This document shows positions 55,757 to 64,000 of a stretch of 64,000 nucleotides of DNA, piece after piece. Under the pieces are notes generated by a model that did not search any database, was not told where the DNA came from, and worked only from the letters and a program-made list of their open reading frames with translations. The stretch spans positions 2,294,001 through 2,358,000 of the forward strand of contig OZ241915.1 of NCBI GenBank assembly GCA_965203795.1, in the 5' to 3' direction. The DNA comes from CBDBBY01 sp965203795 (GTDB lineage: Bacteria; Pseudomonadota; Alphaproteobacteria; Rhodobacterales; Rhodobacteraceae). Position numbers and translations under genes: made by a program. Each line of letters opens with the position of its first letter. The stretch's first letter is position 1.

Positions 55757-56167
55757 TCATGCCCAACTCTGCATCTCCAATCCACGGAATCCTTCGAAAT
55801 CCCGGGTGTTCGACGTGACTAGGATCAAGTCGTTGACGTACGCGATCGCCGCGATCTGCCCGTCGACGAAAGGAGGGGTCATGCCGTCCGCGCTCAGCCG
55901 CGCCCGTTCCAGCGCATGCCAGTCAGCTGCCTCCCTATCATAATCAAGAATCGGGAAACTCGTCAGTACGACAGCTTCGATGTAATGTTCGATTGACGTT
56001 CGGCGCTTTGACAACGGAAGCCGCGCGCATCCAAAGCGAAGTTCATGCCATACCGGGGCGGGAATCGCTGCCTCGCCTTCGTGCTCGTGCAGCCTCTGCA
56101 CAATCCCGATATTCGGCTCCGGGCGCGCCGGTTCCGAGACCGTATTTGTGTCAAGCAGGTACCTCAC
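55757..56167 (-). CDS. vapC: PIN-domain toxin, VapC/FitB type
   Basis: A 136-residue ribonuclease toxin. Acidic active-site residues are visible in LLDTNTVSE (D6), in the central DYDREAADWHA and in TPPFVDGQIAAIA, with a late Asn/Asp in LVTSNTRDFEGF. Typical FitB-like opening. It starts 3 bases after the antitoxin stop, the usual operon order. Confidence 0.9.
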   Translation of the reverse strand: MRYLLDTNTVSEPARPEPNIGIVQRLHEHEGEAAIPAPVWHELRFGCARLPLSKRRTSIEHYIEAVVLTSFPILDYDREAADWHALERARLSADGMTPPFVDGQIAAIAYVNDLILVTSNTRDFEGFRGLEMQSWA

Positions 56168-56170
56168 GAC

Positions 56171-56452
56171 TCAAAACCGGAATTCGCGCCCCGGCGTCTT
56201 GTCCCGCGCGTTCGCGAACAGCTCGTCAGGATCAACGTCGAGTTCCGCGAGGTCGACGGTCCTCCTGAAATCCTTGTATGCATCGGAGAATCTGCGTCGG
56301 CCGACGGCAAGCCGCTCGAACGCTTGTCGGCCAACCAGCACCGCCACCGAATTGCCGTACCGGGTCAATTCCACCGTCTTGCCGCGCTCCGCTTCGCGAA
56401 TCAGCTTCGGCAGGTTGCGTCGCGCTTCCGCGATCGAATGTTTCTCGGTCAT
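56171..56452 (-). CDS. Phd/YefM-family antitoxin
   Basis: A 93-residue antitoxin. The N-terminal DNA-binding part has SIAEARRNLPKLIREAERGKTVELTRYGNSVAVLVG, the Phd/YefM signature. The C-terminal part (DLAELDVDPDELFANARD) should bind the toxin. Start at 56452 is favoured by the family beginning; ATGs further upstream add a hydrophobic stretch that does not belong. Confidence 0.87.
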   Translation of the reverse strand: MTEKHSIAEARRNLPKLIREAERGKTVELTRYGNSVAVLVGRQAFERLAVGRRRFSDAYKDFRRTVDLAELDVDPDELFANARDKTPGREFRF

Positions 56453-56694
56453 CTGCTTGCCTATTATGGCCATACTCATGTACATCATATCAAACCCGCC
56501 CGGTTGCAAGCTCAAAATCTCGATGCGGAAACGGCCGAGACCGAAGCCATCGGCGACCATGCGGTGGGTTCCGGCCTGTGCATGAGTCGCACGATCTCGA
56601 AGGCATAGCAGGCAGCGAAGGGCTGCTTGGATTCAATGATATTGGACTATCCCGGCTGTGTCGCCGAGGCGACCGGCGCGGGTGCATCCCATTT

Positions 56695-57000
56695 TTGGTC
56701 AGGCGGCTGCGGCGCGGCAGGTCCGCCAATCGAGGAAGTCGATCCAGCGGTTGTTGTCGATGCGGCATTTGACGGCGGGCAGGGCGTTGGCACCCGCCTT
56801 CGACCAGCGGCAGCCCGACCGCTTGAACCGGCTCCCGACGATCCGCTTGCAGGCGCTTTCCGCGACGCCGGATCCGACCGGCAGGCCGCGTTTCCGGCAG
56901 AGGTCGTAGCGCATTTTGATCCTTGTTGGCCTCCAGGTAGCGGATGCAGGCTGCGATGGCTTCATCCCGGTCGCGGTGCGGCTCGTCCGGCGCGACGCGG
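56695..57000 (-). mobile_element. ISKra4-family transposase remnant, C-terminus
   Basis: Minus-strand translation gives YDLCRKRGLPVGSGVAESACKRIVG and FKRSGCRWSKAGANALPAVKCRID, the C-terminus of ISKra4 transposases. The same sequence, about 90 percent identical, lies at 62028-62330 in the same direction. Confidence 0.75.
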
Positions 57001-57053
57001 TCGTTCTGGACGAGCTTGGATACCTGCCTGTTGCCCGGACGGGCGGCCAGCTC

Positions 57054-58484
57054 CTAGAGGCCCTTCGAGCGGTACTCGTCGGCAACCCGCCGGATGGCGA
57101 CCATGAACCCTGCCGTCCTCAAGTCGGGAACCTCATTGCCTGTGCGCCATGCCTCCCGCATGGACTGGTAGCCTCCCCGCATCGTGTCCTCGAGGCCCGA
57201 CTTGACGAGTTCCACTTCGTCGGCGCCCTTCAGGAAGCGCTCCTTGAACTTTTCGGAGAAGCGCACGGGAACGTTGGAGGCCTCGAACAGGCGGTTCAGC
57301 TCTTCCAGCAGCAGCTGGTTCCGGGTCTCCTCCTGCCGCCGCTGCATCCTCCCGAACCGGATGTGGCTCAGATTCTTGACCCATTCGAAATACGAGACAG
57401 TCACGCCTCCCGCGTTCGCGTACAGGTCGGGGATGATTATTTTGCCCCGCCGCTGCAGGATATCATCCGCATCGGCTGTCACCGGACCGTTCGCCGCTTC
57501 GACGATGAGCGGCGCCTTGATCCGCTCGGCGTTTCCCGAATGGATGATTCCGTCGATCGCCGCCGGAACCAGGATGTCGCAGTCGGCTTCGAGCGCCTTT
57601 TCCCCGGGTTCCACGAATTCGCCGTCCGGAAATCCGCGCAAGCCGCCGGTTTCCCGGAAATGCTCGGCCACCGCCTCGAAATCCAGCCCGGCCGGGTTCA
57701 CGACAGCGCCGTCCCGTTCGATGATCCCGGCGACCCGAACCCCGTCCTCGTTCGCCAGAAAGGAGCCTGCGTAATACCCGACGTTTCCGAGGCCTTGGAT
57801 GACGACGCCCTTGCCTTCCAGCGTGCCGGAAAGGCCCGCGGCGGCCACGTCTTCAGGCCAGCGGAAGAATTCCTGCATGGCGTACTGGATTCCACGCCCG
57901 GTTGCCTCCAAGCGGCCGCGTATCCCTCCGCTGGAAAGCGGCTTGCCGGTTACGCACGCCCGCGAGTTGATATCGGTAGTGTTCATCCGCGCGTACTGGT
58001 CCGCAATCCAAGCCATCTCGCGTTCTCCGGTTCCCATGTCGGGCGCCGGAACGTTTTGGCTCGGATGAATGAGGTCGCGCTTGATCAGCTCGTAGGCGAA
58101 CCGCCGCGTGATCGTTTCAAGCTCCTGCTCGCTGTATTCCCGCGGGTCGATGCACAGCCCGCCTTTCGAGCCGCCGAAGGGGACCTCCACCAGCGAGCAC
58201 TTGAACGTCATCAGGAACGCAAGCGCTTCGACTTCGTCCTGGTTGACGCCCGGCGCGAACCTGATGCCGCCCTTGACCGGCTCGATGTGCTCCGAATGCA
58301 CGGAACGGAATCCGGTGAAAGTTTCGATCGAACCCCTCATCCGGACGCCGAAGCGGACCGTGTAGGTGCTGTTGCAGACTTTGATCTTCTCCCGAAGCCC
58401 CGGCGAAAGGTTCAGGAGATCGGCGGCGCGATCGTAGACCCGCTCGACCGAGCCGAGGAAATCGTGCTTTCTGCTTGCGTTCAT
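57054..58484 (-). CDS. gdhA: Glu/Leu/Phe/Val dehydrogenase, NAD-type
   Basis: A 476-residue dehydrogenase that links glutamate and 2-oxoglutarate or a similar amino/keto acid pair. The substrate region is KGGIRF at 71-76, K95 and K107 (GGSKGG). The nucleotide-binding Rossmann loop is GLGNVG at 231-236. Late LYANAGGVTVSYFEW is typical. The start is taken at 58484 because the homology begins there; a frame to 58529 adds 15 unconserved residues. The C-terminal end is close to an ISKra4 remnant but is not truncated. It could act on other amino acids; the context does not decide. Confidence 0.9.
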   Translation of the reverse strand: MNASRKHDFLGSVERVYDRAADLLNLSPGLREKIKVCNSTYTVRFGVRMRGSIETFTGFRSVHSEHIEPVKGGIRFAPGVNQDEVEALAFLMTFKCSLVEVPFGGSKGGLCIDPREYSEQELETITRRFAYELIKRDLIHPSQNVPAPDMGTGEREMAWIADQYARMNTTDINSRACVTGKPLSSGGIRGRLEATGRGIQYAMQEFFRWPEDVAAAGLSGTLEGKGVVIQGLGNVGYYAGSFLANEDGVRVAGIIERDGAVVNPAGLDFEAVAEHFRETGGLRGFPDGEFVEPGEKALEADCDILVPAAIDGIIHSGNAERIKAPLIVEAANGPVTADADDILQRRGKIIIPDLYANAGGVTVSYFEWVKNLSHIRFGRMQRRQEETRNQLLLEELNRLFEASNVPVRFSEKFKERFLKGADEVELVKSGLEDTMRGGYQSMREAWRTGNEVPDLRTAGFMVAIRRVADEYRSKGL

Positions 58485-58617
58485 ACGGCTCCCCGGGTCG
58501 CAGTCCGCATAGGCGCACACCTTCGGCATGGCTGGGGCCGCGGCCGATTTGCAGGGGAGCCTACAGGGAGTCCCGCCCGTCCGACAATGCCCGGCACGAT
58601 TCGATCCATGGCTTTCG

Positions 58618-58768
58618 TGTGTGGACGCCCCCTGAGACGCGGGATCATTCCTTCTGCAACCCCGGGCATTCGGTCAAGCGCGTTCGTGTGTCCGGCCTGT
58701 CGGCGCGGCGCGTTGATGCTTGCAGCCGGCCTGCATGGAGATGCGCGGACCGGGTCCATATCGGGGTT
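58618..58768 (+). repeat. Left arm of a 150-bp inverted repeat
   Basis: This segment is about 92 percent identical to the reverse complement of 59878-60029. It starts with a motif GTGTGGACGCCC that also recurs, diverged, at about 60193-60232. The arms flank an IS1182 fragment and a second transposase fragment. Confidence 0.85.
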
Positions 58769-59360
58769 GTTGAAAACCCCTCGTTCCGCGGTTCTTGGAA
58801 CATGATGCTGTTACGGGAACGGGGAGAGCCGCGACATGCCGAGCGCAAGCCGCCGCCCCAGCTGGAGCTGTTCGTTGCCGGGTCGCTTGAGCAGCCGGTT
58901 CCGGACGACCACATCCTGGCGCGCGTTGGCCGGGTTCCGGATCCCGCTGGCTGCACGGCGAGGTCGCCGGCTGCCATTGCGCCCACAGCGGGCGGCCCGG
59001 GATCGACCCCGAGACGGCCGCCCGCCTGATGCTGGCGGGGTTCCTGCTGGGCATCGTGCACGACCGCCGCCTGATGCGCGAGGCGCAGGCGGACCTCGCG
59101 ACCCGCTGGTTCATCGGCTGCGGGCGGCGGCCGGCGCGAGCGGCTTCCGGACCATTCGAGCCCGGCGCGGCGGACCCCGACGCGAGCTTGGCGGCCAGCT
59201 CCCGCGGCCGCCGCCCGGAGCCATCCTGCAAGCAGCACGCGGCGGTCGACGACGGGAGCGGCGTCGTTCCCGATGTCGCGGCGGCCACCGGCGAAGTCAA
59301 CGAGGGCGACGTGATCGAGGCCCAGGTCGACGAGGCCCGCCGGATATCCAGGAAGAGGAT
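58769..59360 (+). mobile_element. IS1182-family remnant, N-terminal third (frameshifted)
   Basis: The left end is like that at 19737. The frame starting at about 58836 reads PPQLELFVAGSLEQPVPDDHILARV, and after a frameshift near 58970 PGIDPETAARLMLAGFLLGIVHDRRLMREAQADLATRWFIG is the IS1182 line. The central catalytic part is missing. Confidence 0.8.
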
Positions 59361-59399
59361 CAAGACTGCGGCCGCCGACGCGGGTCACGCCTGCGGCAA

Positions 59400-59845
59400 G
59401 GCTGCGGCGGCCTCGAGCGGCGGGGGATCGATCCGGCGGTCCCGGCGAAGCGGGCGAGCTCGACTGCGGACTCGCGGATGGTCGGGTCCGGCGGTGCCCT
59501 CGGGCGCGCGCCGCAGCTGCGCAGGGCGATCCGGAGGATTCCGGGGGCGTCCTCGGGGACGGTGTCGACGGTGGGGGCGTCCGGCGTCTCCCTTGCCGCC
59601 CGGGCGATGTCGAAGACGCGGCAGAGCTCCCCCTTCGCGTTGCGCCAATCCGCGGCCTCGCAAAGGCCCCGCGCCAGGGAGCCGCGCGTGCAGCCCTCCT
59701 CGGCGGCGGCCTGCCGAAGCCACGCCCCTATCCCGGCGCCGAACCGCCGCTGTACCTTCTCCATGCCGGAAGCATGGCAGGCGATGCACACCGAGTTAGC
59801 CGTGTCTTCTTGATAGCCCCCGCGCCGGCCAGTGCCGCGATCCAT
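59400..59845 (-). mobile_element. Remnant resembling the N-terminus of DUF4338/IS4-like transposases
   Basis: The minus strand has WLRQAAAEEGCTRGSLARGLCEAADWRNAKGELC, which resembles the N-terminal winged helix of DUF4338-type proteins (some IS4-like transposases, and DruA). The rest is not recognisable. Identity is tentative. Confidence 0.4.
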
Positions 59846-59877
59846 CCCGGAATCTTCTGAAGGCCGCCTAATTCAAC

Positions 59878-60029
59878 GGTTCCGATATGGACCCGGTCCG
59901 CGCATCTCCATTCAGGCCGGCGGCAAGCATCAACGCGCCGCATCGACAGGCCGGACACACGACAGCGCTTGACCAAATGCCCGGGTTGCAAAAGGAATGA
60001 TCCCGCGTCTCAGGGGGGCGTCCACACAC
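59878..60029 (-). repeat. Right arm of the 150-bp inverted repeat
   Basis: Reverse complement of the arm at 58618-58768 with few differences. The pair encloses 1.1 kb of IS fragments. Confidence 0.85.
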
Positions 60030-60180
60030 GGGTCGACCGAGCTGGGCACGAAATCCCGGAACGACATCCCGGCGGCCCTGTTCGGCTTCCGGGCGATCTG
60101 GATTGACAACGCGGTGCGGAACAAACTGTTCTGGCCGCTCGACGGGCACATCCTTCCGGACCGGCACCGCGAAACCGGCC
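60028..60180 (+). mobile_element. ISNCY-family fragment
   Basis: Plus-strand translation gives STELGTKSRNDIPAALFGF, then NKLFWPLDGHILPDRHRETGR. It matches the N-terminal line of the ISNCY fragment at 15728-16134. Confidence 0.65.
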
Positions 60181-60410
60181 GTTTGGCACTGGACAGGAAT
60201 GATTCCCGTGTCTCAAGTGGGCGTCCACACTCGGGTGCGGCCCAAATTTGGCGTGAAACATCCCACCCCTCGGGCGCGCCCCGACCATTCCCCGGCGGCG
60301 CGGGGTCGAGCGGCGTCTCCGGGCTTCCGCTCCCCGGCGCCGGGATCGCGGCTGCGGGCGGCCCCCTTTGCGGCCCGCCGGCGATCCCGCTGCGGAGAGC
60401 GGGGCTTCCG

Positions 60411-61664
60411 TCAGGCCGGCTTTGCCGCCGCCTGCCCGGCGGCCGGATACTCGATGCCGCAATCCTTCATCATGCGGATCCAGCGCGGGGCGTTCTTTCG
60501 CGCCATGATCTCCTGGCAGTCGGTTCCGGGATCCGTGCAGGGCCTGCGGTTCTTCAGGACGGAATGGATCACGCGCAGCAGCTTGTGGGCTGTGGCGACG
60601 ATGGCCTGCTTGTGGCTCTTCCTCGCCTTGAGGGCGCGGAAATGGCTGTGGAACTGGCAGTCCCTGGTCCGGGAGGCGGCGTGCGCGCACTCGACGAGGA
60701 CCTTCCGGAGCGACGGATTGCCCTTCCGGGCGCGCCCGCTCCGCCGCTTCCCGCCGCTCTCGTTGTTGCCCGGGCAGACCCCGGCCCACGCGGCGCAGTG
60801 TTCATGGGAGGCGAAGACGCCGATGTCGGGGCCGAGCTCGGCCAGGACGGCGCCCGCCGCCGCGGGCCCGATCCCGGGGATGGTCTGCAGCAGGCGCAGC
60901 GACTGCGCGTCCTCCGGGTTCCCGGCGAGTTCGCCGCGGAGGACGCGCTCGCATTCCGCGGTCGCGCGCTCCGCCCGGTCGTGCTGGCCGGGAAGGTCCC
61001 TGAGCGCCGTCCGGGCGTGCGGGTGCAGCCTGAAGGACAGGACGCCCTCCAGTTCGGCCAGCTTGCCCGCGACATGGGATGAAAGCCCGGCCAGGATGGC
61101 GCCGGCCGGCAGGCCTTCGGCGAGACCGTCGAGGATGCGCCGCCCGTTCATGCCGAAGATGTCGGAGAGCACGCCGCCCACCCGCAGGCCCGCGCGGTCC
61201 GCCAGCTTGTGCGCCCGGTTGCGGAACCGCGACCGGTCCTCGACCGCCTGCCGCCTGTGCCGGCTGAGCGCCCGCAGTTCCCGGAACCGCTTCGGAAGGA
61301 CCAGGCCCGGCCGCGCCAGCTCGAACTGGCGGATCCGCGCCAGCCACACGCTGTCCCCGACGTCCGTCTTGCGCCCGCGGACCTGCTCGGCGCGCTGCGC
61401 GTTCATGACCAGCGGCTGGATGCCCGCCGCCTCGAGCGCGTCCAGAGGCGCCTCCCAATGGATCCCGGTCGCCTCCATCGCCGCAGCCGCCGCCCCGCAG
61501 TCCGAAAGCCAGTCCGCCATCTCCCGGAAGCCTTGCGCCGCGGCCGGGAAGATCCGCGCGACGGCATCCCCGTCCTCGCCGCCGCCTTTCCAGATCCGCA
61601 CCGACGCCGTGATCGACATCTTGTGGATGTCGAGGCCCGCCGCGCGGGGATGGACGACATTCAT
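60411..61664 (-). CDS. IS110-family recombinase (DEDD transposase), intact
   Basis: A 417-residue recombinase. The RuvC-like DEDD domain has D12 (GLDIHK), E64 (AMEATG), D101 and D104 (KTDVGD). The C-terminal Transposase_20 domain begins LLQTIPGIGPAAAGAVLAELG, and the catalytic Ser region is NNESGGKRRSG. The start is at the ATG 61664 because the homology begins there; an open frame continues upstream to 61895. IS110 enzymes use a bridge RNA from the neighbouring non-coding end to choose target and donor. Confidence 0.88.
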   Translation of the reverse strand: MNVVHPRAAGLDIHKMSITASVRIWKGGGEDGDAVARIFPAAAQGFREMADWLSDCGAAAAAMEATGIHWEAPLDALEAAGIQPLVMNAQRAEQVRGRKTDVGDSVWLARIRQFELARPGLVLPKRFRELRALSRHRRQAVEDRSRFRNRAHKLADRAGLRVGGVLSDIFGMNGRRILDGLAEGLPAGAILAGLSSHVAGKLAELEGVLSFRLHPHARTALRDLPGQHDRAERATAECERVLRGELAGNPEDAQSLRLLQTIPGIGPAAAGAVLAELGPDIGVFASHEHCAAWAGVCPGNNESGGKRRSGRARKGNPSLRKVLVECAHAASRTRDCQFHSHFRALKARKSHKQAIVATAHKLLRVIHSVLKNRRPCTDPGTDCQEIMARKNAPRWIRMMKDCGIEYPAAGQAAAKPA

Positions 61665-61900
61665 GTTGTCCGGCTCCGCTCCGTCGACTGCCGTTCCGCT
61701 TGCTCCTTGTTCCTGAGGGGTCGAAGGCGGAAGCGGGGGACGCGGCGGAACGCCGCCACGCGCCCGGCTGGCGGGCGCGGGTCGCTTTGGCGTTCGTCCG
61801 CGGCCTGGCGGCCGGGCACAATAGGGGGCTTGATGCCGCCGCGCCCGGGACAGTTTTGAGACGGGAACATTGTCACCGAAAAATTGAACGTCCACTTCGC
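61665..61900 (-). ncRNA. Candidate IS110 bridge RNA region
   Basis: The stretch just upstream of the IS110 gene is free of a credible gene and rich in hairpins, the clearest with 7-base perfect arms at 61760-61766 and 61772-61778. In IS110-group elements this position encodes the bridge RNA. The exact ends and loops cannot be set by eye. Confidence 0.35.
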
Positions 61901-62027
61901 CCGCTTCCGCCGAACATCATCCGCGATCCCATGGGAAATCGCCACGAAGCGCCCGGGGCCGCCCCCCCCCGGTGTCCGTTTCATGGTCGGGGGTGAACGG
62001 TCGAAGGCCGATCATGTGTGTTTTGGG

Positions 62028-62700
62028 TCAGGCGGCTGCGGCGCGGCAGGCCCTCCAATCGAGGAAGTCGGCCCAGCGGCTGTTGTCGATGCGGCATTCG
62101 GCGGCGGGCAGGGCGTTTGCGCCCGCCTTCGACCAGCGGCAGCCCGACCGCTTGAACCGGCTCCCGACGATCCGCTTGCAGGCGCTCTCCACGACCCCGG
62201 ACCCGACCGGCAGGCCGCGCTTCCGGCAGGCGTCGCAGCGCATCCGGTCCTTGTTCGCCTCCATGCAGCGGACGCAGACCTCGACGGCCTCGTCGCGGTG
62301 GCGGTGCGGCTCGGGGTCGGCGATGGCGGGATCGACCCGCCCGCCGTTCAATTGTACCTTGATCCTCTCCATCCGCGCCTTCCGCCCGGCCCTGCCAGGA
62401 GCAAGGGCCCGCATCGCCGCCGCCGCGTATTCAACAGCATGGAGCTGGTCGAGGATGAGGGTCGTCCCCATGCCGGCGAAGACCTCCTCGCAGACGTTCC
62501 GGGTCCAGGCCGCCCCGTCGGACAGCGCGACCAGCTCCCCGGCCTCGAACAGGCCCTCCCGGAGCCCGAACCGCTCAAGGCAGGCGGCGAACTCCGACGA
62601 CCGGCCGGTGCCGCCTTCCGACCGCGCGCTGTCGATGCGGACGCCGGCCGCGCCGGGGGCTTGCGCTCCCCGGCGTCCGCCCGCTCGAACTCCAGCATCT
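62028..62700 (-). mobile_element. ISKra4-family transposase remnant (C-terminal half)
   Basis: LREGLFEAGELVALSDGAAWTRNV and TLILDQLHAVEYAAAAMRAL are the central part, and CRKRGLPVGSGVVESACKRIVG with SGCRWSKAGANALPAAECRI the end of an ISKra4 transposase. At its upstream side it continues in frame with an IS21 fragment. The last 300 bases repeat 56695-57000. Confidence 0.75.
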
Positions 62701-62720
62701 CCTGGCCGATCCTCGCGCCA

Positions 62721-63488
62721 CGGGGCCGGAAGCTCGGCGTCGAGCGCCTTGACCGGCGCCCCGTTGCGCACCGCCCCCGGCTTCCTCCGGAGCACCGGAA
62801 GGTAGTGCAGGATGTCATGGACGGCCTCCCCCTTAGCGAAGCTGCGGGCGTGCTCCGCGACCATCGTCCCGCCGCGACGGATCTCGATCCGGTCCGGCCG
62901 GACGAGAATCTCGACCTCCCGCCCCGCTGCGCCGGCGTGGACGCTGCATTGATTCCCGTCGAAGGGCACGAGGCAGGTCGACGTCGCCGAGGTCTGCACC
63001 GCCCGGAAGGATTCGAACGCCCCCCCCCGGAACGGCGCCAGCGAGCTGCGCTCCTCCTCGAACGCCTCAAGGACGCTCCGGCCCTTCGTGTCCGGATGCC
63101 GACGGCGGCCGGCGTCCTCGAGGCACATCGCCTCCAGCCGGGGATTGCACGCCGAAGGCTCAACCGGATGATGGCCGCACATCGCCAGGAACCGCTCGTT
63201 CCAGTCGCGCTCCCCGCCCCGGCGGATCTTGCGGACAGCCGCCCTCATGTTGTCATGGATCCCGCGGCGGCAGGAGCCGCCGAAGAACGCGAACGCACGG
63301 TTGTGCGCGTCGACCAGCATCTCCAGGCTCTCCCGGCGGCAGGGCCGCACGAACGCCTCCGGACCCTCCCGGACTGCCTTCCGCACCGTGTTCCGGAAGA
63401 CCCGCCGCTTCCGCGCGATCGCCTTGATCGGAACCTTGTCCCGGAAATGGTCATTCCGGATCCCCGCAACCGTCTCCAATGCCGACAT
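62721..63488 (-). mobile_element. IS21-family IstA remnant
   Basis: Starting MSALETVAGIRNDHFRDK, the frame reads IARKRRVFRNTVRKAVREG (helix-turn-helix), a shortened integrase core (GIHDNMRAAVRKIRRGG) and the C-terminal TSTCLVPFDGNQCSVHAGAAGREVEI and HYLPVLRRKPGAVRNGAP lines of IstA. Internal deletions removed most of the DDE core. No istB follows. Confidence 0.75.
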
Positions 63489-64000
63489 CCCTTCCCGCCT
63501 CGCACCGCCCAATGCTCGATGCGGGTCCAAAATCCGCAGGGCGCCGACGGGGCGAACCGGGATGGATGAAGCCCGTCGGCAGGAGGGGCCGAAAAGGATG
63601 CCGATCAACAGAATCCAGCATGCCGTTGCGGACTGCCGTCCCGAGGGCGTCCAAATCTGGAACCCGCATCCGCGGAAGCGAACGGCCGAGCGCCGCTTCC
63701 GCCGCCACAAGCAGTGCCTCCAGCTCTGGCGCGCCGGAGCGCGAAGGCTCCCCGACCTCGCGGCAGCACACCCGGCCGCCCTCGCGTCAATACTCCGCGT
63801 GGACGCCGCCGGCCTTGCGGGTCACAGGGGGATGCTCCGCCGCCTCCTCGTCCGTCAAGCCTTGCATATGCGCTACCGCGTCAGGATGGCGGAACTCCGA
63901 ATCCTTCGTCTTGCCTGCCTGATGCCTCCGCTGCTCGCGCCCGGATGCGCGGCGCCCGCCATTCGCGGGTCTTCGGCAGCCGCGCCGGGACCGATCCATC
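63489..64000. other. Unassigned window end
   Basis: GC-rich. Open frames on both strands without recognised family features or good starts; probably more IS debris. Nothing is called. Confidence 0.4.

Noticed and set aside
59400..59845. Druantia DruA gene
   Set aside because: Only a short N-terminal resemblance to DUF4338, broken frame, and no druB-druE partners; IS debris is more likely.
1..64000. CRISPR array
   Set aside because: No set of regularly spaced short direct repeats was seen anywhere.

Overview
This 64 kb window is GC-rich chromosomal DNA from an alphaproteobacterium, most likely Rhodobacterales or a close relative. The evidence is gene order and family content. An scpA / DUF4174 / small lipoprotein / pccA / pccB propionate cluster is present, as are an efp next to a suhB-like gene and a DUF6280 protein. 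There is also a long envelope protein with a PilP/GspC-like tail of a type I know from Rhodobacteraceae, and a glycerol ABC operon that includes the small GlpU-like protein. Remains of many insertion sequences (IS1182, IS110, IS1634, IS256, ISNCY, ISAs1, IS21, ISKra4) suggest a genome with heavy IS turnover. A host-associated lifestyle would fit that, but this is inference only.

Layout. 1-713: end of a DUF3883 protein cut by the window edge. 940-14781: metabolic genes (metY, an envelope protein, prpE, upp, guaD, mgtE, scpA, a DUF4174 protein, pccA, a small lipoprotein). 14.8-27.1 kb: accessory DNA between pccA and pccB. It holds an ISNCY/IS256 chimeric remnant and an AT-rich two-gene module (ParB-like/OLD-type ATPase plus TOPRIM protein). 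IS1182 and IS110 remnants and an intact IS1634 transposase follow, then a PrsW-like protease beside three tandem zinc-ribbon/RDD membrane protein genes, one of them broken. 27.2-39.2 kb: pccB, two transporters, yebC, amtB, ygfZ, a suhB-like gene with a damaged active site, efp, DUF6280, DUF3108, meaB and rpmB. 39.2-45.3 kb: second accessory block. An AT-rich three-gene operon of unknown function lies between two copies of an ISAs1-type end, followed by an ISAs1 remnant with a perfect 32-bp palindrome and a D12-class adenine methylase with a small partner gene. 45.8-55.6 kb: copper chaperone PCuAC, a dhaK plus glycerol ABC transporter operon, lepA and a small membrane protein. 55.7-58.5 kb: a Phd/VapC-type toxin-antitoxin pair, an ISKra4 remnant and a glutamate dehydrogenase. 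58.6-64.0 kb: an IS graveyard with one intact IS110 transposase.

How the genes work together. PrpE, PccA/PccB, methylmalonyl-CoA mutase and its MeaB chaperone give propionate -> propionyl-CoA -> methylmalonyl-CoA -> succinyl-CoA, lacking only the epimerase in this window. GlpV/P/Q/U, two ATPases and DhaK form a glycerol/dihydroxyacetone uptake and phosphorylation unit, but no DhaL is present. AmtB and a glutamate dehydrogenase serve nitrogen metabolism.

The best candidates for an undescribed system are the ParB-ATPase/TOPRIM pair (16292-19344), which looks like an anti-phage module related in logic to OLD, Gabija or PARIS, and the unnamed three-gene operon (40609-42703). Both are AT-rich islands bordered by transposon remains. 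No rRNA, complete tRNA or CRISPR array was seen.
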